Shown here: in pieces, positions 10,415-21,560 of the stretch
How the letters are laid out: each line of letters starts with the position of its first letter
Numbering within the stretch: position 1 is the first letter of the stretch
DNA from: Micropterix aruncella
Taxonomy: Eukaryota; Arthropoda; Insecta; Lepidoptera; Micropterigidae
Assembly (NCBI GenBank): GCA_944548615.1
Contig: OX155952.1
Span: 24,709,417 to 24,773,416 of the forward strand
Direction of reading: 5' to 3'
DNA length: 64,000 nucleotides
Made by a program: the position numbers and the translations under genes
Notes under the pieces: model-generated
Databases searched by the model: none
Told to the model about the DNA's origin: nothing
What the model saw: only the letters and a program-made list of their open reading frames with translations

Positions 10415-11999
10415 CATACCTGGCCAATTCATTAGACTCACCAAACATTATTTGACTTTAGTTGAAATAATTGTTATATAATCTTCCCTTACTACATGGA
10501 ATTCATAATATGTCGGCTCAATCGAATCGGTAATATGTCCTCTTAAGTTGTTAAGTACTTGCAACAAATAATGGAACTTTAGTTACTGGAAACACCCATA
10601 AATGCATATGACAGGTGTTTGACACAAAACCTGTTCAGTTCAATTGTATTGTTTTAGATGAGTTTAAAGTGTTTTTGGTCGGACTTTAATAATTATTTTC
10701 AATATTCTATAAAGATACTGACAGAATTAGAGATTAAAAAAATGTTTGGGGCTAAAATCTACAAGATATTTTTAATTTTATACCAAGTAACCATTTCTAG
10801 GGTGAAATTTATAATGTTATCGTCGAAAATCGAAAATGGGTCGAAAAAAAGACTTGTCTCTGCAAAAAGTTACTGTTGTAATAATTCTGCTGAAATAAAA
10901 AACACTTTCACAGCGAGAAATCGCCCAGAAAAAAATGTTTCGCAAAAAACTGTGAGCCGAATCAAAGTGAGTCTTGACCGTGATAATAAGTACAATCATA
11001 ATCGAGCGGGGAAAACTTATCAAAATCCCAAATTAACCCCTCGATCGACCAGAACATTGATGTATTTATGCCGGAAGAACCGCAAGCATACTTCAACCAA
11101 CCTGAAAAAAAATATAGCAGACTATGGAATCGATGTATCCTCCAAAACAATCTGCCGTAAAGTTTTTGATGGTGGTCAGAAAGCTCGGCGGCCAAGAAAA
11201 AAGACAAAGATTACACCTGCCATGGTAAAAAATGTCTAGATTGAGCTCGTGAACATGCAAACAAATCAAAGGAAGACTGGGACAAGGTAACAAACCCAAA
11301 TGTATATTTTACATATCTGAATAAATCATGGAAAAAAATACCGCACACCACTTTGGTTGAAATATTTTTTTCTACCAAACTAGTATCCAGGACAGAGTTT
11401 TGCAAATTTTTTGGGGCATAATGAGCAACTTTTTTAATCAGGTATGCTTCAGTGGCGGATCAATATTTTCCATTAGTGAGGAAACTGCTCAGTACGACAG
11501 TGTAGAAGCAACCATGCGTCTAGACCAGTACATAAAAGTACTCCAAGAAAGACTTTTGCCTTAAATGGATGAGTGGTTTCCTGAAAAAGATGGAACTTTC
11601 ATGCACGACGGTGCAACGTGCCACAAAGTTAAGAAAGTCACCATTTTTTTGGCTGATAACCAAGTTTCTGTGCTATCCTGGCCAGGAAACAGATTGGAAT
11701 GAATCCCACTGAGAACTTGTGGTCAATTGTCAAAAAAAGATTGAAAACAATACGATTAACAGCCAAGACTCAGCTCATCGTAAAACTCAACTCTATATGG
11801 CACCGTGATGAAGAATTTAAAAACATGTGCCAAACCTTGTTTTTTTCCATGACAACGTGCATCAAAACTCTAGTAGAAGCTAAAGGAATACATACTAAAT
11901 ACTAGGTTTCATTACTGTCCTATAAATTTAGAATTGGTTAGAAATAAACCTTCAAAACCACAACATTTTCGTTTGAGTCTAATGAATTGGCTACGTCTG
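10415..11999 (+). mobile_element. Tc1/mariner-superfamily element (Tc1-like), full length
   Basis: The element is bounded by TA dinucleotides (10413-10414 and 12000-12001). Its inverted termini share CCAATTCATTAGACTCA, on the left after CATACCTGG and on the right, in reverse, after CAGACGTAG. The 1585-bp length is normal for a Tc1 element. The interior encodes a decayed DDE transposase. The intact TA boundaries show that the insertion itself has not been rearranged. Confidence 0.9.
10836..11904 (+). pseudogene. Tc1-like transposase pseudogene
   Basis: The frame starts MGRKKDLSLQKVTVV and meets a stop after about 20 codons. It continues through the helix-turn-helix DNA-binding region (VSQKTVSRIK, then NRAGK, LTPRSTRTLM, DYGIDVSSKTICRK) and shifts frame near 11230. 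The first catalytic block, expected as FSDES, has degenerated to a Ser-Glu-stop. The second Asp survives in FMHDGATCH and the third acidic residue in NPTENLW. It ends AKGIHTKY. With several stops, a frameshift and a lost first Asp, it cannot make active transposase. The domain order and catalytic motif names are established for the family. Confidence 0.9.
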
Positions 12000-12155
12000 T
12001 ATATATGTAGGTTTGAATAATTGGTACGTAAATTTCAGTTGTAAAAACTTTGCCTTTTGAGTTTATGTAACGTGAATAATGTGTTTATAATTTAATTATA
12101 ATTATATTTATAATTTGTGTATCTTGAAGTAAATAAATGAAAAAAATTAACATAC

Positions 12156-12295
12156 CTTTGGTCCAGCGTAGAGATATCACTGTTCCAACTCAATCCTTTT
12201 GTTTGTCTGTTGTGGCGCGGTCTCGAACAAACACGACAAAAATCTTTCTTGAAGTCGTTAAAACTGAGCTCTGAGTTGGGTTTTTTTAATTCCAT
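12156..12295 (-). CDS. Candidate first coding exon, CxxC-containing
   Basis: On the minus strand an ATG in context TTTAAATGG opens 46 codons (MELKKPNSELSFNDFKK, then DFCRVCSRPRHNRQTKG and a segment ending STLDQ). They run directly into a strong donor, CCAAAG followed by GTATGT. An acidic/basic, non-repetitive product ending exactly at a consensus donor is the pattern of a genuine exon. The CRVC pair recalls the start of insect zinc-finger-associated (ZAD) domains, but the spacing to the next cysteines cannot be seen and I do not claim that family. Downstream exons would lie below 10415, beyond the Tc1 element, or outside the window. Confidence 0.35.
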
Positions 12296-12518
12296 TTAAA
12301 AATTGTTCTTTTAAGGGGAAGGGGGTGTACTAAAAATAATATTTTGCCATATTATCAAGTGATATGCCAATATGAAAAGTAGGTGGAGTAGACAAATAAT
12401 ATATTTTGTTAATAAAAATATATACGCAATATGTAGGGAGTGAAGGGAACACAGAAAAAATATTTCCTATGGAATAGAAAAATATTTTCTAATATAATCA
12501 TGTGAAAAAAATAAATAG

Positions 12519-13254
12519 TAATTCGAGCACCTTGAATTGTCAACTACAACGGGCGAACCCGTCACATCATGAAGTTTTAACGATATGTGATCGTTCTGTA
12601 CTCCGTGAAGTGTCCGTAGAAGACTTTGGGAAGGTACGAGCCTATCGTCCACCAAAGCTACGAACTTGATAGATACCAACGTTTTACGGCAAGGCTCCCG
12701 GTAAGGTACCCAGCGGGTAGCCTCGTCCCCTGTCTACCAGTTTTGCAAGTATATCTCCGTCTGGAATTAACCACCAAGATACCTCCAACCTCCCGACTGG
12801 TCACGGGTCCGAAGTCGCTTGCGCGACCTCTACCTGTTATATATTCAGCAGTGATTCAGTTTGAATCTATCGCGGACCAAAGGCAACTTTGCCCAGCTCC
12901 AAATTCAGGATCAGGTAGCCTAATGGTCATTTCAGGAGCGGTTGACGACAGGTCAACATCCACCCCCGCTGCTTAAGAGATAGTATATTTCCAAAGCCCC
13001 TGAACTCCTTCAGCAATTAGTCAGAGTGCATAACCGATTGGCGTCACCGAACGGTGCGCAAACCATCCAGTCGCGCCGGGAGGCGATCCCCCAGGAGAAA
13101 CCGATCCACCAGCCGTTAGGCCTGAAACGCGAGAGTCTTACCAGGGGTGGCCTTGCACACGAGGAGGCTTCTGAATCGTTGAATCGTGAGTTGGAGCGAT
13201 CCGAAAACACAATGGATCTTATGGCCAATTCGCTACCGCTGTAATAATTCGGGC
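12519..13254 (-). repeat. Repeat A, copy 2, with target-site duplication
   Basis: Complete minus-strand copy of about 716 bp at 12529-13244. It is flanked by TAATTCGAGC (12519-12528) and TAATTCGGGC (13245-13254), a 10-bp duplication with one mismatch. It aligns with copies at 1033 and 25213. This copy retains an unoccupied version of the site where an R1-like LINE has entered the copy at 39900. Short frames inside it are not conserved between copies. Confidence 0.8.
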
Positions 13255-15134
13255 AGACAAAATTTCTTATATATTATATACGCAGTACGCAGGTGGATGG
13301 AGACGAATAGAAATATTATTCGGTTTCAATATGGTGGCCGTTTTATTGGTTCTAATTTAAGCAAGGTCTTCTGCTCATAGATCTCCCTGTTAATATTTTA
13401 TTTGGGAATCGAATAAAATTAAATAGAATATCCCGAGACGACATACGCAGTTATTGAGCGAGTAGGAGAAAACGGTTTTCCCAATATCTCTCTGACTGTA
13501 CCGAGGAACGACTGCGGTCGACTCGACGCTCCTCTTACCCGACTGAGCATTGGAGGATGTAGGCATCAATCACCTTATATTAACAGACCGTCAAGAATAA
13601 CAAATAGCCGGATAATAGTTTTAAATGGGCCTAAGTTGAGGCGGACCGCTCGCTCAGCTTCTCGGCATACTTTCGGCGAGACCGTACTCTGCGCTTGTCC
13701 CTAATGAATGTAAATGGGCACTCTTAATAAGACCGTCTGGAGCGTTACCCTCCAACGAGATTATCCGACAGCGTTTTCACTCCATATTTTTTGCGCGCTT
13801 ACCTTTTAAAACCTCATTTCACCTGTTTAATAAAGTCTCGCTACCTCTTTTCAAAACAGAGCGGGTCGCCGCACGGTGGTCAATATAAGCTCATTATAGC
13901 GACAATATTATTTCAAGCGAAAAAATAGGGGCAAGTCGTGTACCCTCGAACGCATGTACCATCGGGCATGTAATTACTTCCTAACTGGTATACTTTAATT
14001 TAATTATGTCAACTTTTTCTAACATCGTTTTTGGTATATTGCAAAACTGATGTATAAAATGTTTACTTCTGTCACAACTGTGATTATGAAAGACCGTTGT
14101 CGTTTTTTAATTGAAAAAGTAAGTTTTTTTATACCACTTTAATTGAATTTTTACGTAGATTAGGGTGGTAAATTATTATGTAATCGTACAGCTGAAAAAA
14201 GCTCATGCTTTAAATAATATGGAAATGTGCATTTTAGGTTATTTTTTAATAACCCCAACAGGATAATTTAAAAGTCTAACAAAATAGTTTGAAGCTTGTA
14301 CCATCGGACAGACTCTGAAATATACATACCTTCGGAAGCAATAAAAGCAATTGAAGCAATTACAAAACAAGCCAGTAAGCGTCCAGTAAGAAGCCAGTAA
14401 TAAAAAAATCCTAAATATCAAGGAAATTCTTAAAGTGCCAGCACGGGCATCATTCAAATCATATATAATAATGCAGTAGTAATATGCAATATTTGCTGAA
14501 AATATGTCATCCAGATGCATAGTCTTTTCTGCGGTATTTGTGAAAAACACTTCCACCAATCGTGTGCGCAAAAATCTCCATCAAATCAAATCTATCTAGT
14601 TCATGTATTGTTCGAAAGTACAAATATATTACCCAAAGGTACAATCATAACTTTACCTTCGGACAAAAACCATATATTTTTTTGAATATTCAAAATTTCT
14701 GAAATTTTAAAAGTAATTTAAAAAATTAAAAACATGTTGTATTGATTATGCATCCAGCTCTCGAAATAAGATATATTTTCGCCAGTATAGATGCCAGTTT
14801 TGCGGGTAAATATAAATCTTAAGAAAATTGGAATTTGTCCGAAGGTACGCGTCTTGCCCCTATATATTTTTAAAAATATATTATTATTTTTTGTATGTCA
14901 AATGCCTACTATCCTATGTATATGGTAACAGTTATGTGCAAAATAAAAGAAAACATGTCAAAGTTATATTTTATTCCCTACTAGCGTCGGAATAATAGGA
15001 AAAAGGAAATAATAGAAATAAAATTAGGAATAATAGTTCATAATGTCAGTTTGTATTTTGTTTCTTTGAGCTGTTACATTTTTCAAGAGTTTTCATATGC
15101 ACAACGTTATTATAATTTTATTTCTTCCTTACAG
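13255..15134. other. Mixed repeat-like and AT-rich sequence
   Basis: 13440-13800 is a moderately G+C-rich block (with CTCGGCATACTTTCGGCGAG and GACCGTCTGGAGCGTTACC) that looks like an old repeat but shows no coding remnant I can name. 14000-15120 is AT-rich. A 110-codon frame at 14239-14571 (-) is unrecognised. Confidence 0.4.
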
Positions 15135-15304
15135 GATCCGGTTTTGAAAAATTAAACGGTAGCAGGAAAGAAGTGTGTATTATCGTCAAGGAGCATTTGA
15201 ACGAAAGATTTCCGCATTTAATAAAACATGTGAAGAGAAAATTTCGACGAGAGACGAGCTCGAAAGAAGATTCAGATTCAGACTCCGATATTAATTCGGG
15301 CTAA
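15135..15304 (+). CDS. Candidate terminal coding exon with acidic tail
   Basis: A strong acceptor (TTTCTTCCTTACAG) precedes 170 nt. After two bases completing a split codon, the frame reads 55 residues and a stop. The product starts SGFEKLNGSRKEVCIIVKEH, continues through a basic KHVKRKFRRE patch and ends in the acidic SSKEDSDSDSDINSG. Two AATAAA signals follow at 15335 and 15348. Acceptor, open frame, non-repetitive sequence and adjacent polyadenylation signals together suggest the last exon of a host gene transcribed on the + strand. The basic-then-acidic serine-rich tail is common in nuclear proteins, but I do not recognise the family. The preceding exon must end in phase 1 and was not found with confidence. 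Confidence 0.55.
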
Positions 15305-15334
15305 ATTTAATAATAATAATAATCGTTGTAATTC

Positions 15335-15353
15335 AATAAAATGTCATAATAAA
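15335..15353 (+). terminator. Two polyadenylation signals AATAAA
   Basis: AATAAA at 15335-15340 and 15348-15353, 31 and 44 bp after the stop codon of the candidate exon at 15135-15304. The position fits 3' end processing of that transcript. Confidence 0.5.
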
Positions 15354-15369
15354 TCGGATATTTATTTTA

Positions 15370-15960
15370 CGCGTATTTATCTGTAATAAAGGAACCGTGA
15401 AAGCCCCTGTAAATATTAAAGTGTTTGTATTGCCGTATTGCAAATCCTAGAAGCCTGAAAGAAATTATAAATAGTTGCTGTATGTGCTCCTTGAAGTTTA
15501 ACTGGGAGTTGAAAGAATCCCAGGTCCTTGACTTTGGACATTCTAGGAAGCACACACCCAGCGATGGAGTAATCATACATCAGTTGAGCAAGCGATCTCT
15601 AGTATGTTATCACTGTACATTTGTTAATATTGAAGTAAATATTACGAGTTCAGCTCCATGCATACACTGCTACAATATCATGCTGGAAGAGCTCGCAGGC
15701 CTAGCAATGTCGATAAATAAAAATAATCTGATATCATCAGCAAACATCAGACAATGTGCTGATGTGATAACTTTACTCAGTATATTTACAAATAAATTAA
15801 ATAAGAAAGGCCCCAAATTTGATTCTTGGCTAACTCCCGATTGAGTTTTGTATAGTTTTAAATCGAAATCGCTAAACTGAGAGAATACGTAGCCGAAAGC
15901 ACCTCTTTTGATCGATAACATTTCTGTAGTCTATGTTTTTAGCAGCGAGAGGAAAGTTAG
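15370..15960 (-). pseudogene. Jockey/CR1-type LINE reverse-transcriptase fragment
   Basis: On the minus strand a frame (15670-15921) reads GVSQESNLGPFLFNLFVN and then MFADDIRLFLFI. These are RT motif 4 (consensus SGVPQGS.LGPLLF.LFIND) and the catalytic FADD motif. A second frame (15367-15576) reads SLGVCFLECPKSRTWDSF and LNFKEHIQQL, which is the segment after the palm (consensus DLGV.FD..L.F..HI). The two pieces are in different frames and both ends are missing, so it is a dead fragment. Confidence 0.75.
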
Positions 15961-18110
15961 TGAACGGTCATTATGTTTCGTTTCATTTCGATAGCGATAG
16001 CGAAAGTATTCATAATTCCGTTTAACATACGTGTCCCATTTTTTCAAAATCATTTAAAAACGTATCGAATACGTATAATTTATAAATTATATTTATTCCA
16101 TGTTTTTTATTATTGATTTATTATTGAGTCAACATAATCTTAAATATTAGTTAAAAATATATTCTTTAAATATATGCCGTATATTATTTTTGAACTTGTC
16201 GCAAATGATCACCGAACTCTGATGACTTTAAATAAACAAATAACATATTTATGAAGACTTTTGAATTTGATTTTGTTTCTTTTAGTAATATTTTTACTAC
16301 GTTTGATATCAGAGTTAAATAATAATATAATCAATGTTTGGAAAAGTTGTAACGTATCTCATCACTTTATACAAAATCTATTGAATCAATTTTTACAAAA
16401 CTTGACATACATATTATTCAAATCAGCTTTAACAGTTTTACGTATCAAAAATTTTCATACTCTAATCCCAAAGCTTATGGTCCTCAAAGGGTTAAAACAA
16501 TTCTCGATTTTCAATAGCTATAAGAAATTGGATCGGGAGAGTGTTCATAATGTCGTAATTGACTGATTAGAGTTATATTTTTGAGGCCATAGGGCCTATA
16601 TAGATACAACACGTTTCTCGCAGATGAGTTAAGTAAAAGGTAAGCCAATAATTACTATCTCCTATAAACTTACGAGCAGCATCGGTTTATTCTTGGTAAT
16701 ATTAAATGCGATATATATTTCAATATTTCAAAATGCAATAATTTACTTTAAAGCAGTAAATTTTAATCGCATTTTCACATTTTTTTTATAATAGTATACA
16801 TTAATATACAATATTATAATCCGAAATGAAGTCAGAATGGTAATTCTTTTATTTTAATATGGTTATAAATTTTATTCCAAGTAGTTATTATGTAAGGCAG
16901 TTAAACAATGAATAACTCCTTATTTCCGACATATTCAGTATCAAAAATGATACTATTTCATCGCATAATGGCGGCTAAATTGCTACCTTTGGGGACGTTA
17001 AAATACGGTATTACACTGAAAGAAATATTGAACTTCAAACTAAATTTAATTCCGAAAAAGTACAATGAAAATCTTTAAAAAGGATATGTTTGAACTTTAG
17101 TTATGTAATAAAATAGAAAAAAATTAATCTTTATTATCAAAAGAAGCGAACTAATAATATCAAAATATTGGTAATTTCGGAATACATTCAGTTTAGATCA
17201 CCCACCATACATACTTATATATATACGTTTTTTTTTATCTGTACAAGCATATTCTTTGTGTAATTCATGCGCGTAGGCTGAGACGATTTCATTCTTTTCC
17301 GTAGTTTAATTGCATTAAAAATATCACACCCACCCCTTACTTTTTCCTGGCTCTCCCCTCTCCTCGGCGTTTTATAACAGGGCATTTATACCTCCACTTA
17401 CAAGTGTTAATCGGCGGTTCTTAACCTTTTTAAAGAATTAACCCAAATTAGAATAATAGTTTACTTTTGATTGATGACTTGTTTACTATATTCATTTTAA
17501 TATTACATATTTAGAACATGTTAAGTTTAATGAGGTTTTATATTGTGCCTAATGTTATTGTTGCTACAGGGTAGGTTGAGAAGAGATGGAGCACTTTTTT
17601 TGGGAGCCTAATCTTTTTTTTTGTGAATGAGTAAAACACACGCTTATGATATTACGTGAATATACTATTACCACTCAACCATTTATAAAATGTATATAGC
17701 AAACGAGTTACTTAAAGGTAAAACTTTTGATTTAAAAAAAGAGATAGCCTCGGTCCACCTCTCCCACACTGTATGGGTGAGTTGGGCCACCTACTAAGGT
17801 GAGATGGATCTAGCAAAAATAAGTTATACTTTGGATAACTTTTTATCCTTTAAGTTTCGTTTAAAAGTGTATTTGTTGTTCCGAACGTTCTTGGGGCTTC
17901 ATTCATTTCCAATCTGTCTTACAGAAACCTTAACAGCATTGGTTAGAACAACCTTAGTCCATTTTCCTCTAAAAGCCCTTTTTTACCTCAAATATGTTAA
18001 AGGCATTTCAGAAAACGCAAAATTTAAACCTTAACAAATACAAAAACCTTAAACAACTATCAAAATCTGAAAATCCTAAATTTTAAGTGATTCATTTCAC
18101 TAGCAATATA
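15961..18110. other. AT-rich stretch, no recognised gene
   Basis: A 101-codon AT-driven frame at 16261-16566 (+) and a 76-codon frame at 17804-18034 (+) are unrecognised. A GGTCCACCTCTCCCACACTG motif at 17755 resembles the start motif of the tandem units beginning at 18111. Confidence 0.4.
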
Positions 18111-18796
18111 TCTGGTCCATCTCTCCTAAATTGTGAGGACAGACGTTTCAACCCCTCACACTGTAGGCATTAATGTTTACCGATTTTTTTAGGCTATATT
18201 GCCCCTTTGAAAACATGCAAGTACAGAGATGCTAATTTCAATCATACAAATTCAATATTCGCTACATACCTTTGTTATAACTAAAACCAAAAAAACTGAC
18301 ACTGTATAAATATTTCTCACAGTTTTTTTTAAAAAACAAAACAAAATACGGCCGTCTTATTTTGCACCCTTTGCAGCTGGCTCGACAGGACCACTTCAGT
18401 GTTGTCAGTTTTGAAAAATATTTGTAATTTGGAAGAAATTGAAATGGAGAGGTATCTGGTCCATCTCTCCTAAATCGTGAGGACAGACTTCACACTATAA
18501 GCATAAACGTTTATCAACAATTTGGAGGCTTTATTGCCATGCAAGTAGAGTAATGCTATTTTTAATCATACAAATTCAATATTCGCTACATATCTTTGTT
18601 ATGACTGAAACCATAACAAAACTGCAACTGTGTAAATATTTTTCACAGTTTTTCGAAAAAACAAAACAGTATATGACCGTATTATTTTGTACAATTGCTG
18701 CTGGTTCGACAGGACCATTTCAGTGTTGCCAGTTTTGACAAACTAATTGTAGTTTGAGAGAAATCGATGTGGTTAGTCTCTCTGGTCCATCTCTCC
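18111..18796 (+). repeat. Tandem duplication, two ~335-bp units
   Basis: Unit 1 (18111-18454) and unit 2 (18455-18780) each start TCTGGTCCATCTCTCCTAAA. Both contain GTGAGGACAGAC, CAAATTCAATATTCGCTACA, and CGACAGGACCA followed by TTTCAGTGTTG. A third start motif follows at 18781. The units have diverged by substitutions and small indels. No coding frame is conserved between the units. Confidence 0.85.
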
Positions 18797-19245
18797 CTGA
18801 CTTACCATAATATATACACCTTACGAAATATTTAAACAATCTAAATATTACTATTTCTTACTAGTACAAAATCACAGAAAGTGCATTCTTTTCTCGAATT
18901 CTCACACGAATTAGAGTTTAATAAAAGATTTATTTCTGGAAATCTTTTTACGAATTTAATTGCGTTTCATAGCTATCTAATTGGCAGGTGGTTTTTATTT
19001 TTTGAGAGGCTGCGGTCTACTTCCTAATTTGGTTTACGAAAGTCTCTCACATGTAACCGCTGATATGCTGTAACGAAAAACAAACGAATTGCTTTCTCAA
19101 ATGTGCCCAAATCAGGACACAAAAAATATACTTGGAAGTTTATAACGATGCTCCACTTCATAAGCTTGTTTGTCTATTGGTTTACGAGTTGGTTTGCACA
19201 ACAGCGAGATTCGAAAAATATCTATTCGCATGTATTGCCTTACAG

Positions 19246-19319
19246 AATGGCAGCAACTATGTTGTTGCAAATAGCTTTACTATGTGCATGTATAATTTTA
19301 TCAACGCAAACTTTTTTTG
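19246..19319 (+). CDS. Candidate signal-peptide exon of a secreted protein
   Basis: An acceptor (TGTATTGCCTTACAG) is followed at once by AATGG. The ATG at 19247 opens 24 codons with a classic secretion signal: Met-Ala-Ala-Thr, a hydrophobic core LLQIALLCACIIL, then STQTFF. The frame is cut after one base of a glycine codon by a donor, G followed by GTAAAAG; without splicing it stops three codons later. The next exon at 20487 starts with exactly the two bases needed to finish Gly. A start exon carrying only the signal peptide is common in insect secreted proteins and peptide precursors. Confidence 0.5.
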
Positions 19320-19401
19320 GTAAAAGTTGACATTGTCAAAACTGTGACAATATTTTTATCATCTTTTGATGTTATTTTTATCATCTGATGAATAGCTTTT
19401 G

Positions 19402-19470
19402 TTAACCCCTCAAGCCCCGATTGGCCGATATCGGCCACAACACGATTCAGCGTGACGGCCCCGTTTTAAT
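19402..19470 (+). mobile_element. TTAA-type (piggyBac-like) terminus with palindrome
   Basis: TTAACCCCTCAAG is followed 16 bp in by the perfect 16-bp palindrome TGGCCGATATCGGCCA (19422-19437). TTAA plus CCC is the signature of piggyBac-type insertions. The other terminus was not located. It lies in the intron of the candidate secreted-protein gene. Confidence 0.5.
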
Positions 19471-19533
19471 TTTATTTTAATTGAATTTATTTTATTTTAT
19501 TATGTTTTATTATGTTAATATGTTTCATTTTGA

Positions 19534-19776
19534 TTATGGGTACAGTGGTTTGGCAGTGATTAATGTTTTGGTGAGACAGTGTCGTAATTCAATTTTTTCA
19601 CTAATTTTTACTAAAATTTTTTGGGACAGCAACTTGTCAATCGGCTGAGGGGCCGAGGCCTGAAAACCAGCTGTTTGGAGAATTATTTTTGGATCAGAGA
19701 AATAATAATACCAGGGGATATTTTTTCCTCTATTAAATTCAATAACTTTGAGTACTGTTAGAACTTGCTGAACCAC
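19534..19776 (-). other. 80-codon open frame, unrecognised
   Basis: A minus-strand frame within the proposed intron reads VVQQVLTVLKVIEFNRGKN and further, without an ATG at its start. It is not AT-biased in the usual way and could be a transposon remnant. No family is recognised. Confidence 0.2.
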
Positions 19777-20486
19777 TTTTCTGCATGATAAGTACCTGTA
19801 TTCAAAGTAATATAGTAAATATTTATATTAGGTACCATTATTAAAATACATCTGATTCTTAAGACGATAAGTAACGGCCATTGTGTACATTGTTTATAAA
19901 AGTGTAATATCCAAGTATTATTTTCTCAAAAATACTATCTACTGTTATTGGCTGAAAAAGTTTCATCGCCCACAGTTTAAGAACCCCTTGGCTAGAGGGA
20001 TGTTTTGTGAGTGCCTTTGACCCCAAAGAGGGTCTTCAGAGGTGGTGACCCCAACGAGGGTGTCAATGGGCGTAAAATTAAGTGTGAATAAGAATTATTG
20101 CTTAGTCTTTGGTGCGAAAGAGGAATCACGCAATATATTTTAGGAATTTATATTTTGAATTAGGATTTCCTCAGAGTTTTTGAATTTTGTTTCATACGCA
20201 AAATAAGGAGTATAAAAATAGTGAATTTTTTATGGGGACGCCGCGCCGTATGGAATTGCTAGGAAATTGAAAATTTAATCAGTTTTGTAAATTCCAAGTA
20301 AGAATAGAATAGAAAACGACCGGAAGACCAAAACAATTTTGGCTACTATTGGAATTTCTCTTAAGAAAATGATCGAGACTATTTAAAAAAAAAATCCTAA
20401 TAAAACAGCAAAAAAAATATTCTACATTTTATACAAGATACTTACGTGTTAGGGGTATTTTTCCAGTTTTTGTATAATCATTACAG

Positions 20487-20548
20487 GCGACGAGCAGCTC
20501 GCCACTGAAATTCTCTCCCTCTTTGCACACGTCAGTGAGCTACCCCAG
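20487..20548 (+). CDS. Second exon of the candidate secreted-protein gene
   Basis: A good acceptor (ATAATCATTACAG) precedes 62 nt; a consensus donor follows (CCCCAG then GTATGT). Two leading bases GC complete the Gly codon left open by the exon at 19246, after which the frame is DEQLATEILSLFAHVSELPQ and ends in phase 0. The G+C content is well above the flanks. The mature product would begin near Gly-Asp-Glu-Gln with an amphipathic stretch, which suits a small secreted protein or prohormone. The next exon is not identified. One acceptor at about 21752 (TCTCTAATTACAG) would add TAVNATL and a stop, giving about 52 residues, but this is only one possibility. Confidence 0.5.
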
Positions 20549-20854
20549 GTATGTATCAAAAACAGCTGAAATCCCATTTACTGGGTCCCTATCTAAGTGA
20601 TCACAAACGACTTTACAAACAAAAATATTTAGATATTAGCTCATAAAAACCAATAAAATTTTTGATGATTTCTCTAAAAAAAAAAATTATGAGGTTTGAT
20701 AATAGAATTTTACCAGAAGAGTTCCGCGAAATGACGCGCGAAATTATTCTAGCAGCCGTCTATGTATCTATGGTAATATTATGATATATGGTATGGATTT
20801 TAGGACGCGTTCGAATTAGAAAATAATATTACTCTGCACTCCGGAAGCAAGCCG

Positions 20855-20933
20855 CCAATATTGGTCGTTACGTAGTCAACGGTGTTCTGATGTGCAACCA
20901 AATTTGGTCGTTACATAGCTGAAGGTTTATTAA
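20855..20933 (-). mobile_element. TTAA-type terminus with two palindromes 43 bp apart
   Basis: CCAATATTGG (20855-20864) and ACCAAATTTGGT (20897-20908, core CCAAATTTGG at 20898) are both perfect palindromes. Each is followed by TCGTTACRTAG, and a TTAA lies at 20930-20933. The arrangement matches the termini at 48845 and 53296. The bases next to TTAA are less well preserved here. Confidence 0.45.
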
Positions 20934-20939
20934 CCCTCC

Positions 20940-21560
20940 ATCTCAGGAAGGTATAATATATTGACCTATCTTTCAACCTGGGGTGAGATGTAGAGAGTTG
21001 TGGACGGATACAGTTCATGAACCTGATCCGCCAACTCGCACGTCAGAAGCCAACGACTTACCGCGAAACACTGGAAATATGCAAACAGCTGGTTGATCTC
21101 TCGCCCTTACTACCAGTTATGGCCGGATTTCTCGGTGCTATCGACTGGTTATGGATTCAAGGTAGTCTTCGCGTCTTACCTCCGTCTTACCTAATGTAAG
21201 CGGTAATTCAGTTCGAGTTTATCGCGGACCGTGACATCCTTTGTCCGAGTCATTTCACGATATTGGGTAGCCGACTGGTCATTACAAGAGCGGCTGCCAG
21301 TAGGTGAACAGTCACCTTCGCTCCATAGAAAACAGTATATCGTTTCCAGAAAACCGCTGCGCTGCGCAAACGCAATATTGCCCCGGAAAAACTGACCCAC
21401 CTCCATACTCAGTATCAGGGTGCACAAGAGTCCTATTAAGGCTCAAACTTTTACGAAGAGGCTACCGGATAGGTGCTAACCCGTGAGTTTTGCCGGGCCA
21501 TAACGAAGCGGGTCATAATGGCCCAACCACAGAAGATCCATTAGCATCCGTTACTTTGAT
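20940..21560 (-). repeat. Repeat A, divergent copy
   Basis: Reverse-orientation relative of repeat A. Recognisable pieces are TATCGCGGACC, GGGTAGCCGACTGGTCATT, CGCTGCGCAAACG and CAACAGAAGATCCATTAG-like sequence near 21530. It is more diverged and shorter than the copy at 12529, with an altered 3' half. Open frames at 21017, 21191 and 21304 are incidental. Confidence 0.6.

Noticed and set aside
10658..10835. N-terminal extension of the Tc1-like ORF from 10658
   Set aside because: It lies in the wrong frame relative to the family start at 10836 and consists of AT-rich read-through.
12156..12295. ZAD zinc-finger protein
   Set aside because: Only one CxxC pair is visible; the required second pair and C2H2 fingers were not found.
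19246..20548. Pigment-dispersing-factor or another named neuropeptide precursor
   Set aside because: Signal peptide and a weakly similar amphipathic stretch were suggestive, but no mature peptide sequence with dibasic sites was found downstream.
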